From NCBI RefSeq assembly GCF_000346755.1, contig NZ_ANNV01000101.1:100718-164717 (forward strand): a DNA stretch of 64,000 nt, written 5' to 3'. Source of the DNA: Pseudomonas sp. CBZ-4 (lineage in GTDB: Bacteria; Pseudomonadota; Gammaproteobacteria; Pseudomonadales; Pseudomonadaceae). Made by a program: the position numbers and the translations under genes. Each line of letters starts with the position of its first letter. Positions within the stretch are counted from its first letter, which is position 1. The notes beneath the pieces were generated by a model. That model was given only the letters and a program-made list of their open reading frames with translations. It did no database searches and was not told the origin of the DNA. Below, in pieces: positions 49,774 through 59,558 of this stretch.

Positions 49774-50559
49774 TCAGCTGCGGCGCTTGATAAACCGGCG
49801 CCACAACCACACCCACAACCACACCACCGGGAACGCCAGGATCACAAACGGCAACACGTAGCTGGAACGTTCCAGGGCGTCGGCGGTGCCGTTCACCAGG
49901 TTGTCGCCGAGGGTGCTGAACATGCGGCTGAAACGTGACGGCTGGTTTGCGCCGTCGGAGGAGCGGAAGTTCAGGGTCACGCGGTTGGTGTCGAGGCGGC
50001 GTTGCTGGTTGGCGGAGACTTGCGCCAGTTCCTGCAATTCGTTTTCGATGGCGGCTTGTTCTTTGCTCAAGGCGATCAAGTCGCTGACGGTGATGTCCTT
50101 GCGCTTGGCCAATTCATCCAGGCGCTGTTGCTGGGCTTGCAGACGATCCTGGCGGCGGCGCACATCGGCGACGGCGTCGGCCAGGTCCTCGGCGGTGGTG
50201 ATGCGTTGGCCGAGCGTGCCGCCTTCCGTGGCCATGGCGACCATCGGCTCCACCCCGGTGGGCGCGATGCGCAGGATGATCTCGCCACCGTTGCCGTCTT
50301 CGGTGATGCCGAGGATGTTACAGGCGCCAAAGCGTGCGGTTTCACAGGCTTCGCGCGTGGCCTGCATACGCGGTGCGAGCAGGGCGCCGGGCAGGGCCAG
50401 GGTCAGTTCGTGCTCATAGGCCAATTGCGCGCCGGCCTGGCTTTGTTCGCCGTTGATTGCTCGTGCGCGGGAGTGATCCTTGGGCGAGCAACCGGCGAGG
50501 GTCAGGCCTGCGAGCAAGATCAAAATAAGCGGTGTGGCTTTGCCGTCCAGATGGCGCAT
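49774..50559 (-). CDS. DUF4349-type membrane lipoprotein
   Basis: A 261-residue protein. Signal peptide ends at LLAGLTLAGC (lipobox AGC, cysteine 24). The central region is a long coiled coil (RRQDRLQAQQQRLDELAKRK). A C-terminal membrane helix lies at about 231-255 (VLPFVILAFPVVWLWVWLWR) with a basic end. The family is thought to be envelope-related with no defined reaction. Its stop abuts that of the DUF1615 gene, which is convergent. Confidence 0.75.
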   Translation of the reverse strand: MRHLDGKATPLILILLAGLTLAGCSPKDHSRARAINGEQSQAGAQLAYEHELTLALPGALLAPRMQATREACETARFGACNILGITEDGNGGEIILRIAPTGVEPMVAMATEGGTLGQRITTAEDLADAVADVRRRQDRLQAQQQRLDELAKRKDITVSDLIALSKEQAAIENELQELAQVSANQQRRLDTNRVTLNFRSSDGANQPSRFSRMFSTLGDNLVNGTADALERSSYVLPFVILAFPVVWLWVWLWRRFIKRRS

Positions 50560-50717
50560 TGCGGTTCCTTGGGAGGTGCGGGGAAATTTGGACGGCGATT
50601 AAAGCGGGTCTGGCGGATTAACGCAAAGCATCGTGCGGGATTTGCGTGGCTGATGGTGATGGCTGGCGCAGTGGCGCTGGAGTACACCTCAGGCCTGACT
50701 CCAAGGAAGAACCCGCC

Positions 50718-51134
50718 ATGATCGCTGTCCCCGAAGGTTTTGTTTCACTGCCGCGCAGCAGCCCGCTGCTCGACTTGTTGGGCCCGGCGTACTGCCGGGG
50801 TGAGGGGTTGCAACTGGAAATCGGCCTGCGCGCCGACAATCGTCACGCCAATGGCCGTGGCACTGTGCATGGCGGGGTGTTGGCGACCTTGGCGGATGTC
50901 GGCATGGGGTATGCGATGGCCTTTTCCAGCGAACCGCCGCTGCCGCTGATTACCGCGAGCATGACCTTGGACTACCTGGGGGCTGTGCAGGTGGGGGAGT
51001 GGATGGTGGTGAAGTTGGAACATCACAAGCGCGGGCGGCAAATGGCGTTTGCCACGGTGAGCGTGCAAGTGGGGGAGAAGGTGGTGGTGCGGGCGAATGC
51101 GGTGTTTGCCGTACCCCGCTCTGATGACCGATAG
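50718..51134 (+). CDS. PaaI-family hotdog thioesterase
   Basis: A 138-residue acyl-CoA thioesterase-like protein. The ATG at 50718 follows AAGGAAGAACCC; an ATG at 50646 is rejected. The hotdog motif ANGRGTVHGGVLATLADVGM with G-Y-A-M-A carries the H-G-G motif typical of PaaI/4HBT thioesterases. Substrate unknown; such enzymes release CoA from aromatic or other acyl-CoA. It is ended by a REPIN. Confidence 0.85.
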   Translation: MIAVPEGFVSLPRSSPLLDLLGPAYCRGEGLQLEIGLRADNRHANGRGTVHGGVLATLADVGMGYAMAFSSEPPLPLITASMTLDYLGAVQVGEWMVVKLEHHKRGRQMAFATVSVQVGEKVVVRANAVFAVPRSDDR

Positions 51135-51142
51135 AGATTAAA

Positions 51143-51247
51143 TGTGGGAGCGGGCTTGCTCGCGAAAGCGGAGTGTCAGTCACTTGATTTTTAACTGACA
51201 CTCCGTCTTCGCGAGCAAGCCCGCTCCCACACAAGCCAGCTCCCACA
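51143..51247. repeat. REPIN-like inverted repeat, GCGGGCTTGCTCGC subtype
   Basis: TGTGGGAGCGGGCTTGCTCG at 51143 and its reverse complement ending near 51231 enclose an inner AGTGTCAGT...ACTGACACT stem. An extra AAGCCAGCTCCCACA end follows. Confidence 0.85.
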
Positions 51248-51282
51248 GTTGGACTGTGTTTATTCAGATAGAGCGGGTAAAG

Positions 51283-51315
51283 AAAAGGCCCGGTTTTCGT
51301 GGAACCGGGCCTTTT
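51283..51315. terminator. bidirectional intrinsic terminator
   Basis: AAAAGGCCCGGTT and AACCGGGCCTTTT pair perfectly around seven bases. It ends the atoB operon on the minus strand. Confidence 0.9.
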
Positions 51316-51333
51316 CAATAGTGCTCTTGCCAA

Positions 51334-52515
51334 TCAGCTGCGTTCGAGGGCCAGCGCCACACCCTGGCCGCCACCGATGCACAGCGTCGCCAGGCCTTTC
51401 TTGGCGTCACGCTTGATCATTTCATGCAGCAGGGTCACCAGCACGCGGCAGCCTGAGGCGCCAATCGGGTGGCCGATGGCAATGGCGCCGCCGTTGACGT
51501 TGACCTTGCCCGCATCCCATTCCAGCTCTTTGCCCACTGCCAGCGCTTGCGCGGCGAAGGCTTCGTTGGCTTCGATCAGGTCCAGGTCGCCCAGGCTCCA
51601 ACCGGCTTTGTCCAGGCAGCGACGGGTGGCCGAGACCGGGCCGATGCCCATGATCGCCGGGTCGACGCCAGCGTTGGCGTAGCTGGCAATGCGCGCCAGC
51701 ACCGGCAGGCCGAGGGCCTTGGCCTTGTCGGCGCTCATCAGCAGCACCGCAGCGGCGCCGTCATTGAGGCTGGAGGCGTTGCCGGCGGTGACGCTGCCGT
51801 CTTTCTTGAATGCCGGCTTGAGCTTGCCCAGGGATTCGGCGGTGGTGCCGGCGCGGGGTTGCTCATCGACGGCGAAGGCCACGGGGTCGCCTTTGCGCTG
51901 CGGGATCAGGATCGGGGTGATTTCATCGGCGAAACGCCCGGCCTCAATGGCGGCAGCGGCTTTTTGCTGGGAGGCAGCGGCGAACGCATCCTGGGCTTCA
52001 CGGCTGATGCCGTACTTGTCCACCAGGTTCTCGGCGGTGATGCCCATGTGGTAGTCGTTGAACGCATCCCACAGGCCGTCGGTGATCATGCTGTCGATCA
52101 TCTTGGCGTGGCCCATGCGCAAACCGGTGCGCGCGGCAGGCAATACGTACGGGGCCAGGCTCATGTTCTCCATGCCGCCGGCGATGATCACCTCGGCATC
52201 GCCGCAGCGGATGGCCTGGGCGCCGAGGTGCAGGGCCTTGAGGCCGGAGCCGCAGACTTTGTTGAGGGTCAGGCTCGGCACTGCGTGGGGCAGGCCGGCG
52301 AGGATCGAAGCCTGGCGGGCCGGGTTCTGGCCCGAGCCTGCGGTGAGGACCTGGCCGAGGATCACTTCATCCACCAGGGCCGGGTCGAGGCCGGTTTGCT
52401 CCAGCAGGCGACGGATCACGGCGGCGCCCAGTTCCGGTGCCGGAACATTCGCCAGCGAACCCTGGAAGCTGCCCACGGCGGTACGGGTGGCAGCAACAAT
52501 CACGACGTCTTGCAT
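51334..52515 (-). CDS. atoB: acetyl-CoA C-acetyltransferase (thiolase) AtoB
   Basis: A 393-residue thiolase interconverting acetoacetyl-CoA and two acetyl-CoA. The ATG at 52515 ([17 protein letters not shown]) follows TGAGGACAGATCTC; a frame start five codons upstream is rejected. Active-site C88 lies in [12 protein letters not shown]349 in [14 protein letters not shown] and C379 in LCIGGGQG, the classic thiolase triad. It is the last gene of a three-gene operon with two CoA-transferase subunits, so it splits acetoacetyl-CoA produced by them. Confidence 0.9.
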   Translation of the reverse strand: MQDVVIVAATRTAVGSFQGSLANVPAPELGAAVIRRLLEQTGLDPALVDEVILGQVLTAGSGQNPARQASILAGLPHAVPSLTLNKVCGSGLKALHLGAQAIRCGDAEVIIAGGMENMSLAPYVLPAARTGLRMGHAKMIDSMITDGLWDAFNDYHMGITAENLVDKYGISREAQDAFAAASQQKAAAAIEAGRFADEITPILIPQRKGDPVAFAVDEQPRAGTTAESLGKLKPAFKKDGSVTAGNASSLNDGAAAVLLMSADKAKALGLPVLARIASYANAGVDPAIMGIGPVSATRRCLDKAGWSLGDLDLIEANEAFAAQALAVGKELEWDAGKVNVNGGAIAIGHPIGASGCRVLVTLLHEMIKRDAKKGLATLCIGGGQGVALALERS

Positions 52516-52526
52516 GAGATCTGTCC

Positions 52527-53186
52527 TCACTGGAAGTGCATTTCTGGAACGTGGTCCGGGACGATCAGTTTACCGGCGGTCTTGCTCACAATCTCCTCAA
52601 CGCTGACGCCAGGTGCGCGTTCCTTGAGGACAAAAGCGCCATTTTCGATTTCCAGGTACGCCAGGTCCGTGAGTACACGCTTGATGCAGTTCGCGCCGGT
52701 CAGCGGCAGGCTGCACTGGCTGAGCAACTTGGACTCACCGTCCTTGGACGCGTGGGTCATGATCACGATGATGTTTTCTGCGCCGGCCACCAGGTCCATG
52801 GCGCCGCCCATGCCCTTGACCAGTTTGCCGGGGATCATCCACGAGGCAATGTTGCCTTGTACGTCCACCTCAAAGGCGCCGAGCACGGTGAGGTCGACGT
52901 GGCCGCCGCGAATCATCGCGAAGGACTCGGCGGAGGAGAAGATCGACGCGCCAATGCGCGCGGTGACGGTCTGTTTGCCGGCGTTGATCATGTCGGCATC
53001 GATGGTGTCTTCGGTCGGAAACGGTCCCATGCCCAGCAGGCCGTTTTCCGATTGCAGCATCACTTCCATGCCGTCGGGGATGTAGTTGGCCACCAGGGTC
53101 GGGATGCCAATACCGAGGTTGACGTAGAAACCGTCCTGCATTTCACGGGCGACGCGTTGAGCCATTTGTTCGCGGGTAAGAGCCAT
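52527..53186 (-). CDS. dhcB: CoA-transferase subunit B, DhcB-like
   Basis: A 219-residue beta subunit of a family I CoA transferase. Catalytic glutamate E47 is in [12 protein letters not shown]. The rest ([35 protein letters not shown]) is typical. From memory the order LysR regulator, A, B, atoB equals P. aeruginosa dhcR-dhcA-dhcB-atoB, where DhcAB moves CoA to 3-dehydrocarnitine. It could instead be a plain acetoacetate transferase (AtoDA); the operon alone does not settle that. Confidence 0.8.
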   Translation of the reverse strand: MALTREQMAQRVAREMQDGFYVNLGIGIPTLVANYIPDGMEVMLQSENGLLGMGPFPTEDTIDADMINAGKQTVTARIGASIFSSAESFAMIRGGHVDLTVLGAFEVDVQGNIASWMIPGKLVKGMGGAMDLVAGAENIIVIMTHASKDGESKLLSQCSLPLTGANCIKRVLTDLAYLEIENGAFVLKERAPGVSVEEIVSKTAGKLIVPDHVPEMHFQ

Positions 53187-53220
53187 GTTCTGAGTCCTTA
53201 TTGTTCGGGCTGGAGGCGGA

Positions 53221-53919
53221 TTATTTGCGTACGGTGCGCTGTTCGATGCGCTTCTCGAACGTGCCGCAGATGATCCGGTCGACGTAGATGCCAGGGGTGT
53301 GGATCTGCGCCGGGTCCAGCTCGCCCGGTTCGACGATTTCCTCGACTTCGACCACGGTGATCTTGCCGGCGGTGGCGGCCAGCGGGTTGAAGTTCTGGGC
53401 GGTGTGGCGATAGATGACGTTGCCGAAGTGGTCGGCTTTCCAGCCTTTGACGATGGCGAAGTCGCCGGTGATGGACTCTTCCATCAGGTACGGGCGGCCT
53501 TTGAATTCGCGGGTTTCCTTGCCCTCGGCAACGGGCGTGCCGACGCCGGTGGCGGTGAAGAAGGCCGGGATACCGGCGCCGCCTGCGCGCATTTTCTCTG
53601 CCAGGGTGCCTTGGGGGGTCAGCACCACTTCGATCTCGCCGCTGAGCAGCTGTTTTTCGAACAGCGCGTTTTCGCCGACGTAGGATGCGATCACCTTGCT
53701 GATCTGCTTTTGTTCCAGCAGCACGCCCAGCCCAAAACCGTCGACGCCGCAGTTGTTGGAAACCACGGTCAGGTCGCGGGTGCCTTTGCGCTTGATCTCG
53801 GCGATGAGGTTTTCTGGAATGCCACACAGGCCAAAACCACCGGAGAGCACAGTCATGCCGTCTTCCAGGCCTGCCAGCGCTTCTTCATAGGACGCCACGC
53901 GTTTATCGAAACCTGCCAT
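53221..53919 (-). CDS. dhcA: CoA-transferase subunit A, DhcA-like
   Basis: A 232-residue alpha subunit. The ATG at 53919 ([20 protein letters not shown]) follows AAGAGGTGCAT; the ORF continues upstream without protein-like sequence. The CoA-binding glycine loop is [20 protein letters not shown], and [14 protein letters not shown] and the end [15 protein letters not shown] agree with the family. It is the first gene of the operon, divergent from a LysR regulator with a T-rich palindrome between them. Confidence 0.8.
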   Translation of the reverse strand: MAGFDKRVASYEEALAGLEDGMTVLSGGFGLCGIPENLIAEIKRKGTRDLTVVSNNCGVDGFGLGVLLEQKQISKVIASYVGENALFEKQLLSGEIEVVLTPQGTLAEKMRAGGAGIPAFFTATGVGTPVAEGKETREFKGRPYLMEESITGDFAIVKGWKADHFGNVIYRHTAQNFNPLAATAGKITVVEVEEIVEPGELDPAQIHTPGIYVDRIICGTFEKRIEQRTVRK

Positions 53920-53990
53920 ATGCACCTCTTTTATTGTTTGTGGGCCAGCCAATGAACCGAGTGTTGCGCTGCTGGATTGATTTGTTAAGT

Positions 53991-54021
53991 TGTTTTTTAA
54001 GGTTGATTGATTTAAAAAACA
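53991..54021. promoter_or_regulatory. perfect inverted repeat TGTTTTTTAA-N11-TTAAAAAACA, LysR operator candidate
   Basis: Ten-base arms (53991-54000 and 54012-54021) in the 133-base divergent region between dhcA and dhcR. LysR regulators bind T-N11-A-centred repeats in this position. Confidence 0.65.
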
Positions 54022-54052
54022 GCATAGTTGAGTCGTCGCCCGGAGCAGCCTC

Positions 54053-54955
54053 ATGACAGTTAAACAGATGCGCGCCTTTCTCGCCGTGGCCCAGAGCCTG
54101 AGCTTTGCCGCCGCCTGTGAACGCCTGCACCTCTCCCAATCGGCCTTGAGCTTGACCATCAAGGGCCTGGAAGAAGGGCTGGGCGGGCGCCTGTTCAGTC
54201 GCAATACCCGCAACGTCGCGCTCACGCCAGAAGGGGAATCCCTGTTGCCGCTGGCGCGCCGGTTGATTGCCGATTGGGACAACGCCGAAGACGAATTGCG
54301 CCAGCGCTTCACCCTGCAGCGCGGGCGGGTGACGGTGGCGGCGATGCCGTCGTTTGCTGGCAACCTGCTGCCGCCGATCCTGAAGATATTCCGTGCGCGT
54401 TACCCTCAGGTGAATGTGACCGTGCATGACTTGATCAACGAGCAGGTGCTGGAGATGGTGCGCGACCGCCAGGTGGAGCTGGGGGTGGCGTTCGAGCCGT
54501 CAGAGGGTTCGTCACTGGCGTTTACGCCGCTGTATCTGGACCGTTTCATTGCCGTGGTGCCGGGCGATTCGCCGCTGGCGCAGTGTAGTGAGGTCGATTG
54601 GAAAACCCTGCTGGAACACCCCTTCATCACCTTGCAACGGCCTTCGACCGTGCGCGTGATGCTGGAAGAACACTTGGGGGCCTTGCAGATGAAGTTGCCG
54701 GTGGCGCTGGAAAGCCATCAACTGGCGACGGTGGGCAAGATGGTGGCGAGTGGTTTGGGGGTCAGCGCCGTGCCCGCGTTATGCGCGCGGCAGATGGAAG
54801 AGGCGGGCGCCCATTGCATTACATTGTGCGATCCGGTGATCGAGCGCCCGATAGGCGTGCTGACCAAACCGGGGCATGAACTGTCGGCGGCGGCACAAGT
54901 GCTGTTTGATATCTTTCGGGATGAGGCGGCGAAGGGGCGTTTTCCAACTTTCTGA
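54053..54955 (+). CDS. dhcR: LysR-family regulator, DhcR-like
   Basis: A 300-residue regulator. The helix-turn-helix is [20 protein letters not shown] (about 18-37). The effector domain is about 90-290. It is divergent from dhcA, and the palindrome in between supports direct control of the operon. P. aeruginosa dhcR is in the same position as I recall. In that system carnitine-derived signals induce the operon. The symbol rests on synteny, not on direct comparison. Confidence 0.7.
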   Translation: MTVKQMRAFLAVAQSLSFAAACERLHLSQSALSLTIKGLEEGLGGRLFSRNTRNVALTPEGESLLPLARRLIADWDNAEDELRQRFTLQRGRVTVAAMPSFAGNLLPPILKIFRARYPQVNVTVHDLINEQVLEMVRDRQVELGVAFEPSEGSSLAFTPLYLDRFIAVVPGDSPLAQCSEVDWKTLLEHPFITLQRPSTVRVMLEEHLGALQMKLPVALESHQLATVGKMVASGLGVSAVPALCARQMEEAGAHCITLCDPVIERPIGVLTKPGHELSAAAQVLFDIFRDEAAKGRFPTF

Positions 54956-54971
54956 ATACACCACAAACAAG

Positions 54972-54999
54972 TGTGGGAGCTGGCAAGCCAGCTCCCACA
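54972..54999. repeat. short REP-like hairpin
   Basis: TGTGGGAGCTGGC-AA-GCCAGCTCCCACA, a minimal inverted pair of the pseudomonad repeat. Confidence 0.8.
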
Positions 55000-55018
55000 G
55001 GAGTGTACAAGTTACTTT

Positions 55019-55348
55019 CTAGTAGTAGCGATCAATCACTTTAACTTGCGAGCTGTCCTTGACGGCTGCCCAGGCATTGTTAAGGGTGTCGAATACTTGT
55101 TCGATAAAGTTGCGATCAGCCGCAGCCTTCTTGCCGACATAACCCTGGCCCCGGCGGTACACCTTCAGGCGTGCTGCCAGTTCACGGTTATTACGGTCAA
55201 ATTCGGCTTCTTGGGTATTGGGCGCCAGGCAGTCAAGTTGCACTTCGCCCGATTTGCCAATCCACAGGATATGGTCGTCGAGAGTGTCTTTCTGCGCTGC
55301 GAACATCTCAGCCAATTCGTCGATAGTTGGTTGGTTGTTCAGATTCAT
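55019..55348 (-). CDS. hypothetical protein
   Basis: A 109-residue soluble protein beginning MNLNNQPTIDELAEMFAAQK. It has acidic helices at 8-30 and conserved-looking patterns ILWIGKSGEVQLDCLAPNT and LKVYRRGQGYVG. ATG 55348 follows AAGGGGCTTACAC. It ends a few bases after a REP hairpin. I know no family or function. The context, next to a LysR and a long non-coding region, gives no hint. Confidence 0.6.
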   Translation of the reverse strand: MNLNNQPTIDELAEMFAAQKDTLDDHILWIGKSGEVQLDCLAPNTQEAEFDRNNRELAARLKVYRRGQGYVGKKAAADRNFIEQVFDTLNNAWAAVKDSSQVKVIDRYY

Positions 55349-55843
55349 GTGTAAGCCCCTTGACCAGTTGGCGATCTATCAATTGATTCGTTAAAACTGC
55401 TTAGTTGTCTCCGGTTGCGAAAACCGGGCGTCAGCGACGGTCTGCCGAATACGGGCAGGGTCTTGAACCTGATGCATGTAGTCTTGCTGATGAACTGCTA
55501 CGCCATGGTTTCATAACGAAGACAAGCAGCGTTTGAGCTCCTTGTACCGATCCTTGCGGGCCGGTCAGCTTCATCAATCTGCCTTGTGGGCAGTGCACAT
55601 CCGGAAAAAACAGCTCGGCGGTCAGACGAGCTCTTTCAAAACGCTTGTTACCAACGCTCCCGATCCGGGAGACGTCTCGATAATGCAAGGACAAAAAGGT
55701 TACGTCAACGGTTATGTAGTGATTATTTTTAGTCACTACATAAATCGCCGTGGCGGCGGGGGGATGCGTAGAAATGTGACTTGAGCGTCATTTTTTGGCG
55801 TGGCGGGTCGGGGTTCGCAGCTCAATGATTCACTGCAAAACCC
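55349..55843. other. non-coding region with two palindromes
   Basis: 495 bases without a convincing gene. It contains TTATGTAGTGA-N10-TCACTACATAA (55712-55743), an 11-base perfect inverted repeat, and the ten-base palindrome GAGACGTCTC (55669-55678). These could be operators or a small RNA structure. Confidence 0.55.
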
Positions 55844-55932
55844 TGTGGGAGCGGGCTTGCCCGCGATGGCGGTCAGTCAGTTGATACATCTGTAACTGAA
55901 ACACCGCTATCGCAGGCAAGCCAGCTCCCACA
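55844..55932. repeat. REPIN-like inverted repeat
   Basis: TGTGGGAGCGGGCTTGCCCG at the left and GCAGGCAAGCCAGCTCCCACA-type sequence at the right, enclosing about 40 bases. Confidence 0.85.
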
Positions 55933-55966
55933 CAAACCTTGCTCATATTTTAGAGGGGAGGTGTTG

Positions 55967-56812
55967 TTAGCTCAGTCGCTCAACCAGCAACGGCAACAGC
56001 CGTTCGCACGAAGCTTCGATCTTAACCTGCAACAACTCATCCCCCCGCGTCTTGCCCAGGTTGATCGCAATCACCGGCTTGCCTTGTTCCACCATCGCCT
56101 TGCACAGGCGAAACGCCGAATAAGCCATCAGCGATGAACCGACCACCAGCAACCCCTCGGCCTGCGCCACCGCCGCCATGGCCTTGGCGGCCGTCGCCTG
56201 GGCGACGTTCTCACCAAAGAACACCACGTCCGGTTTCAAGCGTTGACCGTTGCAATGGGGGCAGTGGGGGATGTGGAAACGTTCCTCAAAGGCCGGATCC
56301 AGCAACGTATCGCCATCGGGCGCTTGCACGGCATCGACGCCGGCCAGGTAGGGGTTCTCGTGTTCCATCCGTTGTTGGATCACATCGCGCGGGCTGCGCT
56401 GCTGGCAGTCCAGGCACAGCACGCGGTGCAGGCTGCCGTGCAGCTCGATCACGTCATGGCTGCCGGCCTGGTCATGCAGGGTGTCGACGTTTTGAGTGAT
56501 CAACCCGCTGATGCGCTGGCGTTGTTGCAGGGTCGCCAGGGCCCGATGGGCGGGGTTCGGCTGGGCGATGCGCACCCTCGGCCAACCCAGCATCGCCCGC
56601 GCCCAATAACGGCGGCGGGCTTGGGCGGTAGCGAGGAATTCCTGGTACATCATCGGCGCCTTGCCCCGGCGTACACCTTCGCTGTTGCGATAATCGGGAA
56701 TGCCCGAAGGCGTGCTGATGCCCGCACCGGTCAGCACCAGAAAGCGCCGTTCGGCCATGGCCCGGTGCAGGGTGTCGAGGTGGTCGTCCTGATGTTCCAG
56801 GCTGTCGAGCAT
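55967..56812 (-). CDS. NAD-dependent protein deacetylase (SIR2/CobB-like)
   Basis: A 281-residue sirtuin from ATG 56812 (MLDSLEHQDDHLDTLHRAMA), preceded by AGGGGAACCC; the ORF extends further but not as protein. Motifs: TGAGISTPSGIPDYR, TQNVDTLHDQAG and ELHGSLH with catalytic histidine, then zinc cysteines in LCLDC and HCPHC. It deacylates lysine residues, for example of acetyl-CoA synthetase, using NAD+. It precedes no partner in an obvious operon; a CBS gene lies 8 bases upstream on the same strand. Confidence 0.9.
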   Translation of the reverse strand: MLDSLEHQDDHLDTLHRAMAERRFLVLTGAGISTPSGIPDYRNSEGVRRGKAPMMYQEFLATAQARRRYWARAMLGWPRVRIAQPNPAHRALATLQQRQRISGLITQNVDTLHDQAGSHDVIELHGSLHRVLCLDCQQRSPRDVIQQRMEHENPYLAGVDAVQAPDGDTLLDPAFEERFHIPHCPHCNGQRLKPDVVFFGENVAQATAAKAMAAVAQAEGLLVVGSSLMAYSAFRLCKAMVEQGKPVIAINLGKTRGDELLQVKIEASCERLLPLLVERLS

Positions 56813-56820
56813 GGGTTCCC

Positions 56821-57261
56821 CTATTCGCCGCGGATGTATTGCTCCAGTTGCTTGATCAGGTCTGCCTGGTCGGCAATGGCTTCTTTCACCAGGTCGCCAA
56901 TGGACAGCAGGCCCAGCAGTTTTCCATCTTCGACGACAGGCAGGTGGCGCAGGTGGCTGTCGGTCATGATGTTCATGCACTCATCGACTTTCTTGTGGGT
57001 GTCGACGGTGATCACCGGCGAGCTCATCACCTCGTGGACCTTCGTGGTGACCGACGACAACCCCTTGAGCATGATCTTACGTGCATAGTCACGTTCGCTG
57101 ATGATGCCCACCACGACGCCATCCCTGACGACCGGCAAGGCCCCGACGTTTTTCTCCGACATGCGGACCAGCGCTTCAAACACGGTGTGGTCGTGTTTGA
57201 TGACATGGACTTCCTGATTCTTCTGGTCCTTGGCTTTGAGCACTTGTGCAACGGTTTTCAT
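56821..57261 (-). CDS. CBS-domain protein
   Basis: A 146-residue protein with two CBS domains (about 8-65 and 75-140). The ATG at 57261 follows CCGGAGTGGCCGCC, so a GTG three codons before is rejected. Motifs are VGALPVVRDGVVVGIISERD and LRHLPVVEDGKLLGLLSIGD. Such proteins bind adenine nucleotides (often NAD or AMP) and regulate partners. It shares a transcription unit with the sirtuin, which is also NAD-linked; a functional link is speculative. Confidence 0.9.
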   Translation of the reverse strand: MKTVAQVLKAKDQKNQEVHVIKHDHTVFEALVRMSEKNVGALPVVRDGVVVGIISERDYARKIMLKGLSSVTTKVHEVMSSPVITVDTHKKVDECMNIMTDSHLRHLPVVEDGKLLGLLSIGDLVKEAIADQADLIKQLEQYIRGE

Positions 57262-57394
57262 GGCGGCCACTCCGGTGTTGTTGTTAGGAAGTCAGCGGGT
57301 CCCCTACAGAATCCTAGACGGCCCACGGGAGGGCAAGGTCCAAAGCGGCGTCAAACCCGTCGAAAAACGTCATTCGCCGGACTTTTTTCCGCTT

Positions 57395-59335
57395 TTACCC
57401 GGCATTTGCCGGTTTTTTGCCGCGCCGGGGGCTGGTGGCCGTCTTGCGTGGGGCGCTCTTGCGCTTCTTTTTCCACGGCGCAGCGCCCTGGCCTGGCGGG
57501 CCGGTGATGGTCATGCGCAGGCCATTGCAGCGCGCCACCTGCTTGCTCATCCAGGCCGCCTGCTTGGCGACGAACTCTTCCAGGCTCATCTCGCCGCTTT
57601 GCACCATGTCCAGGGCTTGCTCCCAGATCGCGGTGGTGCCTGGGTCGGCAATGGCGCGGGGCACGGCGTCGATCAGGCTGAATGCCGCAGGCGTCGCCGA
57701 CAGGGCCTTGCCGTTTTTCACCAGGTAACCACGGTCCAGCAGGCCCTGGATAATCCCGGCGCGGGTGGCTTCGGTGCCAATGCCCGTGGTGTCCTTGAGC
57801 TTTTGCTTGAGCAGTGGGTCTTCCACCAGTTTGGCGACGTTCTTCATCGCCTTGATCAGGTCGCCCTCGGTAAAGGGCTTGGGCGGTTGGGTCCACAGGT
57901 CCTTGAGGTTGACCTTGGCCACCGCATACTCCTGGCCTTGCACCAGCGTGGGCAACGCTTGCGGTGCAGGGGCTTCGCGGCCCTTGGCCGGCGCCAGGGC
58001 TTCGGGCAGGGCGCGTTTCCAGCCGGGTTCGATCACCACCTTGCCCACCGCGCGCAACGCGTGCCCGGCGCAGTCGAAATCCGCCTGGGTGCGGTCGTAT
58101 TCATGGTTGGGCAGGAACTGCGCCAGGTAACGCGCGCGAATCAAGGTGTACACCGCGCGGTGCTTGCCGGTGAGTTGCCCCGCGTCCTTGCCCGCGCCGG
58201 TGGGGATGATGCCGTGGTGGGCGCTGACCTTGGCGTCGTTCCACGCTCGCGAGCGGCGTTGTGGGTCGAGATGGGGCATCAGTTCATTTACGGCCGCATC
58301 GGCCCGGCCCAGCGCGGCGAGAATCTTCGGCGCGTCGCTGTGCTGGCTGACCGGCAGGTAGCCGCAGTCGCTGCGTGGATAGGTGATGGCCTTGTGGGTT
58401 TCGTACAGCGACTGGGCGATGTCGAGGGTTTCCTGGGCGCCGAGGCCGAGCTTCTTGGAGCAGATTTCCTGCAGGGTGCCAAGGTCGAAGGGCAGGGGTG
58501 CCACCTCGCGCATGCGCTCGGTGCGCAGCTTGACCAGGCGCGCATTGGCCGCGTTGCGCATCGCATCGGCCGCGTCCCGCGCCAGTTGCGGGTTGAGACA
58601 GCGGCCCTGGTCATCACAGGCATCCTCGGCTGCGCGCCATTGCGCGGTGAAGGTCATGTGCTGATGCTGCAAGTCGACGTCGATGGCCCAGTACGCCACC
58701 GGGACGAAATCGGCGATGCTGCGGTCGCGGTCCACCACCAGGCGCAGGGTCGGGGTTTGCACGCGGCCCACGGGCAGCACGCCTTGATACCCGGATTGGC
58801 GCCCGAGCAAGGTGAACAAGCGGCTCATGTTCATCCCGATCAGCCAGTCGGCGCGGGAACGGCCGAGGGCCGAGTGATACAGGCTGAAGGTTTCGGCGCC
58901 GGGCTTGAGTGCAGCCAGGGCCTTGCGAATGGACGCATCGTCCAGCGCCGACAGCCACAAGCGCTGGATCGGCCCGCGATAGCGGCAGTGCTCCACCAAC
59001 TCACGGGCGATCATCTCGCCTTCGCGGTCGGCGTCGGTGGCGATCACCAGTTCCTGGGCTTCCCCCAGCAGGCGCTTGACCGCCTTGTATTGGCTGGCGG
59101 TCTTGGGCTTGACGCGCATCTTCCATTTTTCCGGAACGATGGGCAGGTCGGCCAGCACCCAGCGCTTGTACTTGGCGTCGTAGGCGTCGGGCGGGGCGGT
59201 TTCCAGCAGGTGGCCGATGCACCAGGTGACTGTGATCCCATTGCCCAGCCAGCAGCCGTCGCCCCGGCGACTGGCGCCGAGCACGGCCGCGATGTCCTTG
59301 GCCTGGGAGGGTTTTTCACAGAGGTACAGCCGCAT
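57395..59335 (-). CDS. topB: DNA topoisomerase III
   Basis: A 646-residue type IA topoisomerase. ATG at 59335 (MRLYLCEKPSQAKDIAAVLG) is the conserved start; ATG 59341 is possible. TOPRIM has E7 and DADREGE near residue 101. Catalytic Y319 is in ITYPRSDCGYLP. The C-terminal tail is very basic (about 620-646, PWKKKRKSAPRKTATSPRRG) as in many pseudomonad forms. It resolves single-stranded DNA junctions and precatenanes. It stands alone, without mobile element genes, so it is the chromosomal copy. Confidence 0.92.
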   Translation of the reverse strand: MRLYLCEKPSQAKDIAAVLGASRRGDGCWLGNGITVTWCIGHLLETAPPDAYDAKYKRWVLADLPIVPEKWKMRVKPKTASQYKAVKRLLGEAQELVIATDADREGEMIARELVEHCRYRGPIQRLWLSALDDASIRKALAALKPGAETFSLYHSALGRSRADWLIGMNMSRLFTLLGRQSGYQGVLPVGRVQTPTLRLVVDRDRSIADFVPVAYWAIDVDLQHQHMTFTAQWRAAEDACDDQGRCLNPQLARDAADAMRNAANARLVKLRTERMREVAPLPFDLGTLQEICSKKLGLGAQETLDIAQSLYETHKAITYPRSDCGYLPVSQHSDAPKILAALGRADAAVNELMPHLDPQRRSRAWNDAKVSAHHGIIPTGAGKDAGQLTGKHRAVYTLIRARYLAQFLPNHEYDRTQADFDCAGHALRAVGKVVIEPGWKRALPEALAPAKGREAPAPQALPTLVQGQEYAVAKVNLKDLWTQPPKPFTEGDLIKAMKNVAKLVEDPLLKQKLKDTTGIGTEATRAGIIQGLLDRGYLVKNGKALSATPAAFSLIDAVPRAIADPGTTAIWEQALDMVQSGEMSLEEFVAKQAAWMSKQVARCNGLRMTITGPPGQGAAPWKKKRKSAPRKTATSPRRGKKPANAG

Positions 59336-59447
59336 GGTCATCACATCAGATCGGGTTGATGCTGTGCAGGATGCTCAGTCAGCGAGCATTGATCAACCAT
59401 TATCTGTATGGATGTACAGCAATTTGTGTGAGCGGCGCAAAACAAAA

Positions 59448-59536
59448 TGTGGGAGCGGGCTTGCCCGCGATGGCGTCCTGTCTGTGCCGAATCTATCGAC
59501 TGACACACCGCAATCGCGGGCAAGCCCGCTCCCACA
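59448..59536. repeat. REPIN-like inverted repeat
   Basis: TGTGGGAGCGGGCTTGCCCG and its reverse complement ending at 59536 with 40 bases between. Lies between topB and the MFS gene. Confidence 0.85.
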
Positions 59537-59558
59537 AGGGATCTTCAGGGGTGGAAGA

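Noticed and set aside
55431..55736. 101-codon frame on the minus strand in the gap after the gene at 55019
   Set aside because: No ribosome site, mixed composition, and it covers the palindromes described; treated as non-coding.
57230..59359. 709-codon frame opposite topB
   Set aside because: Antisense of topoisomerase III, which has all its motifs on the other strand.
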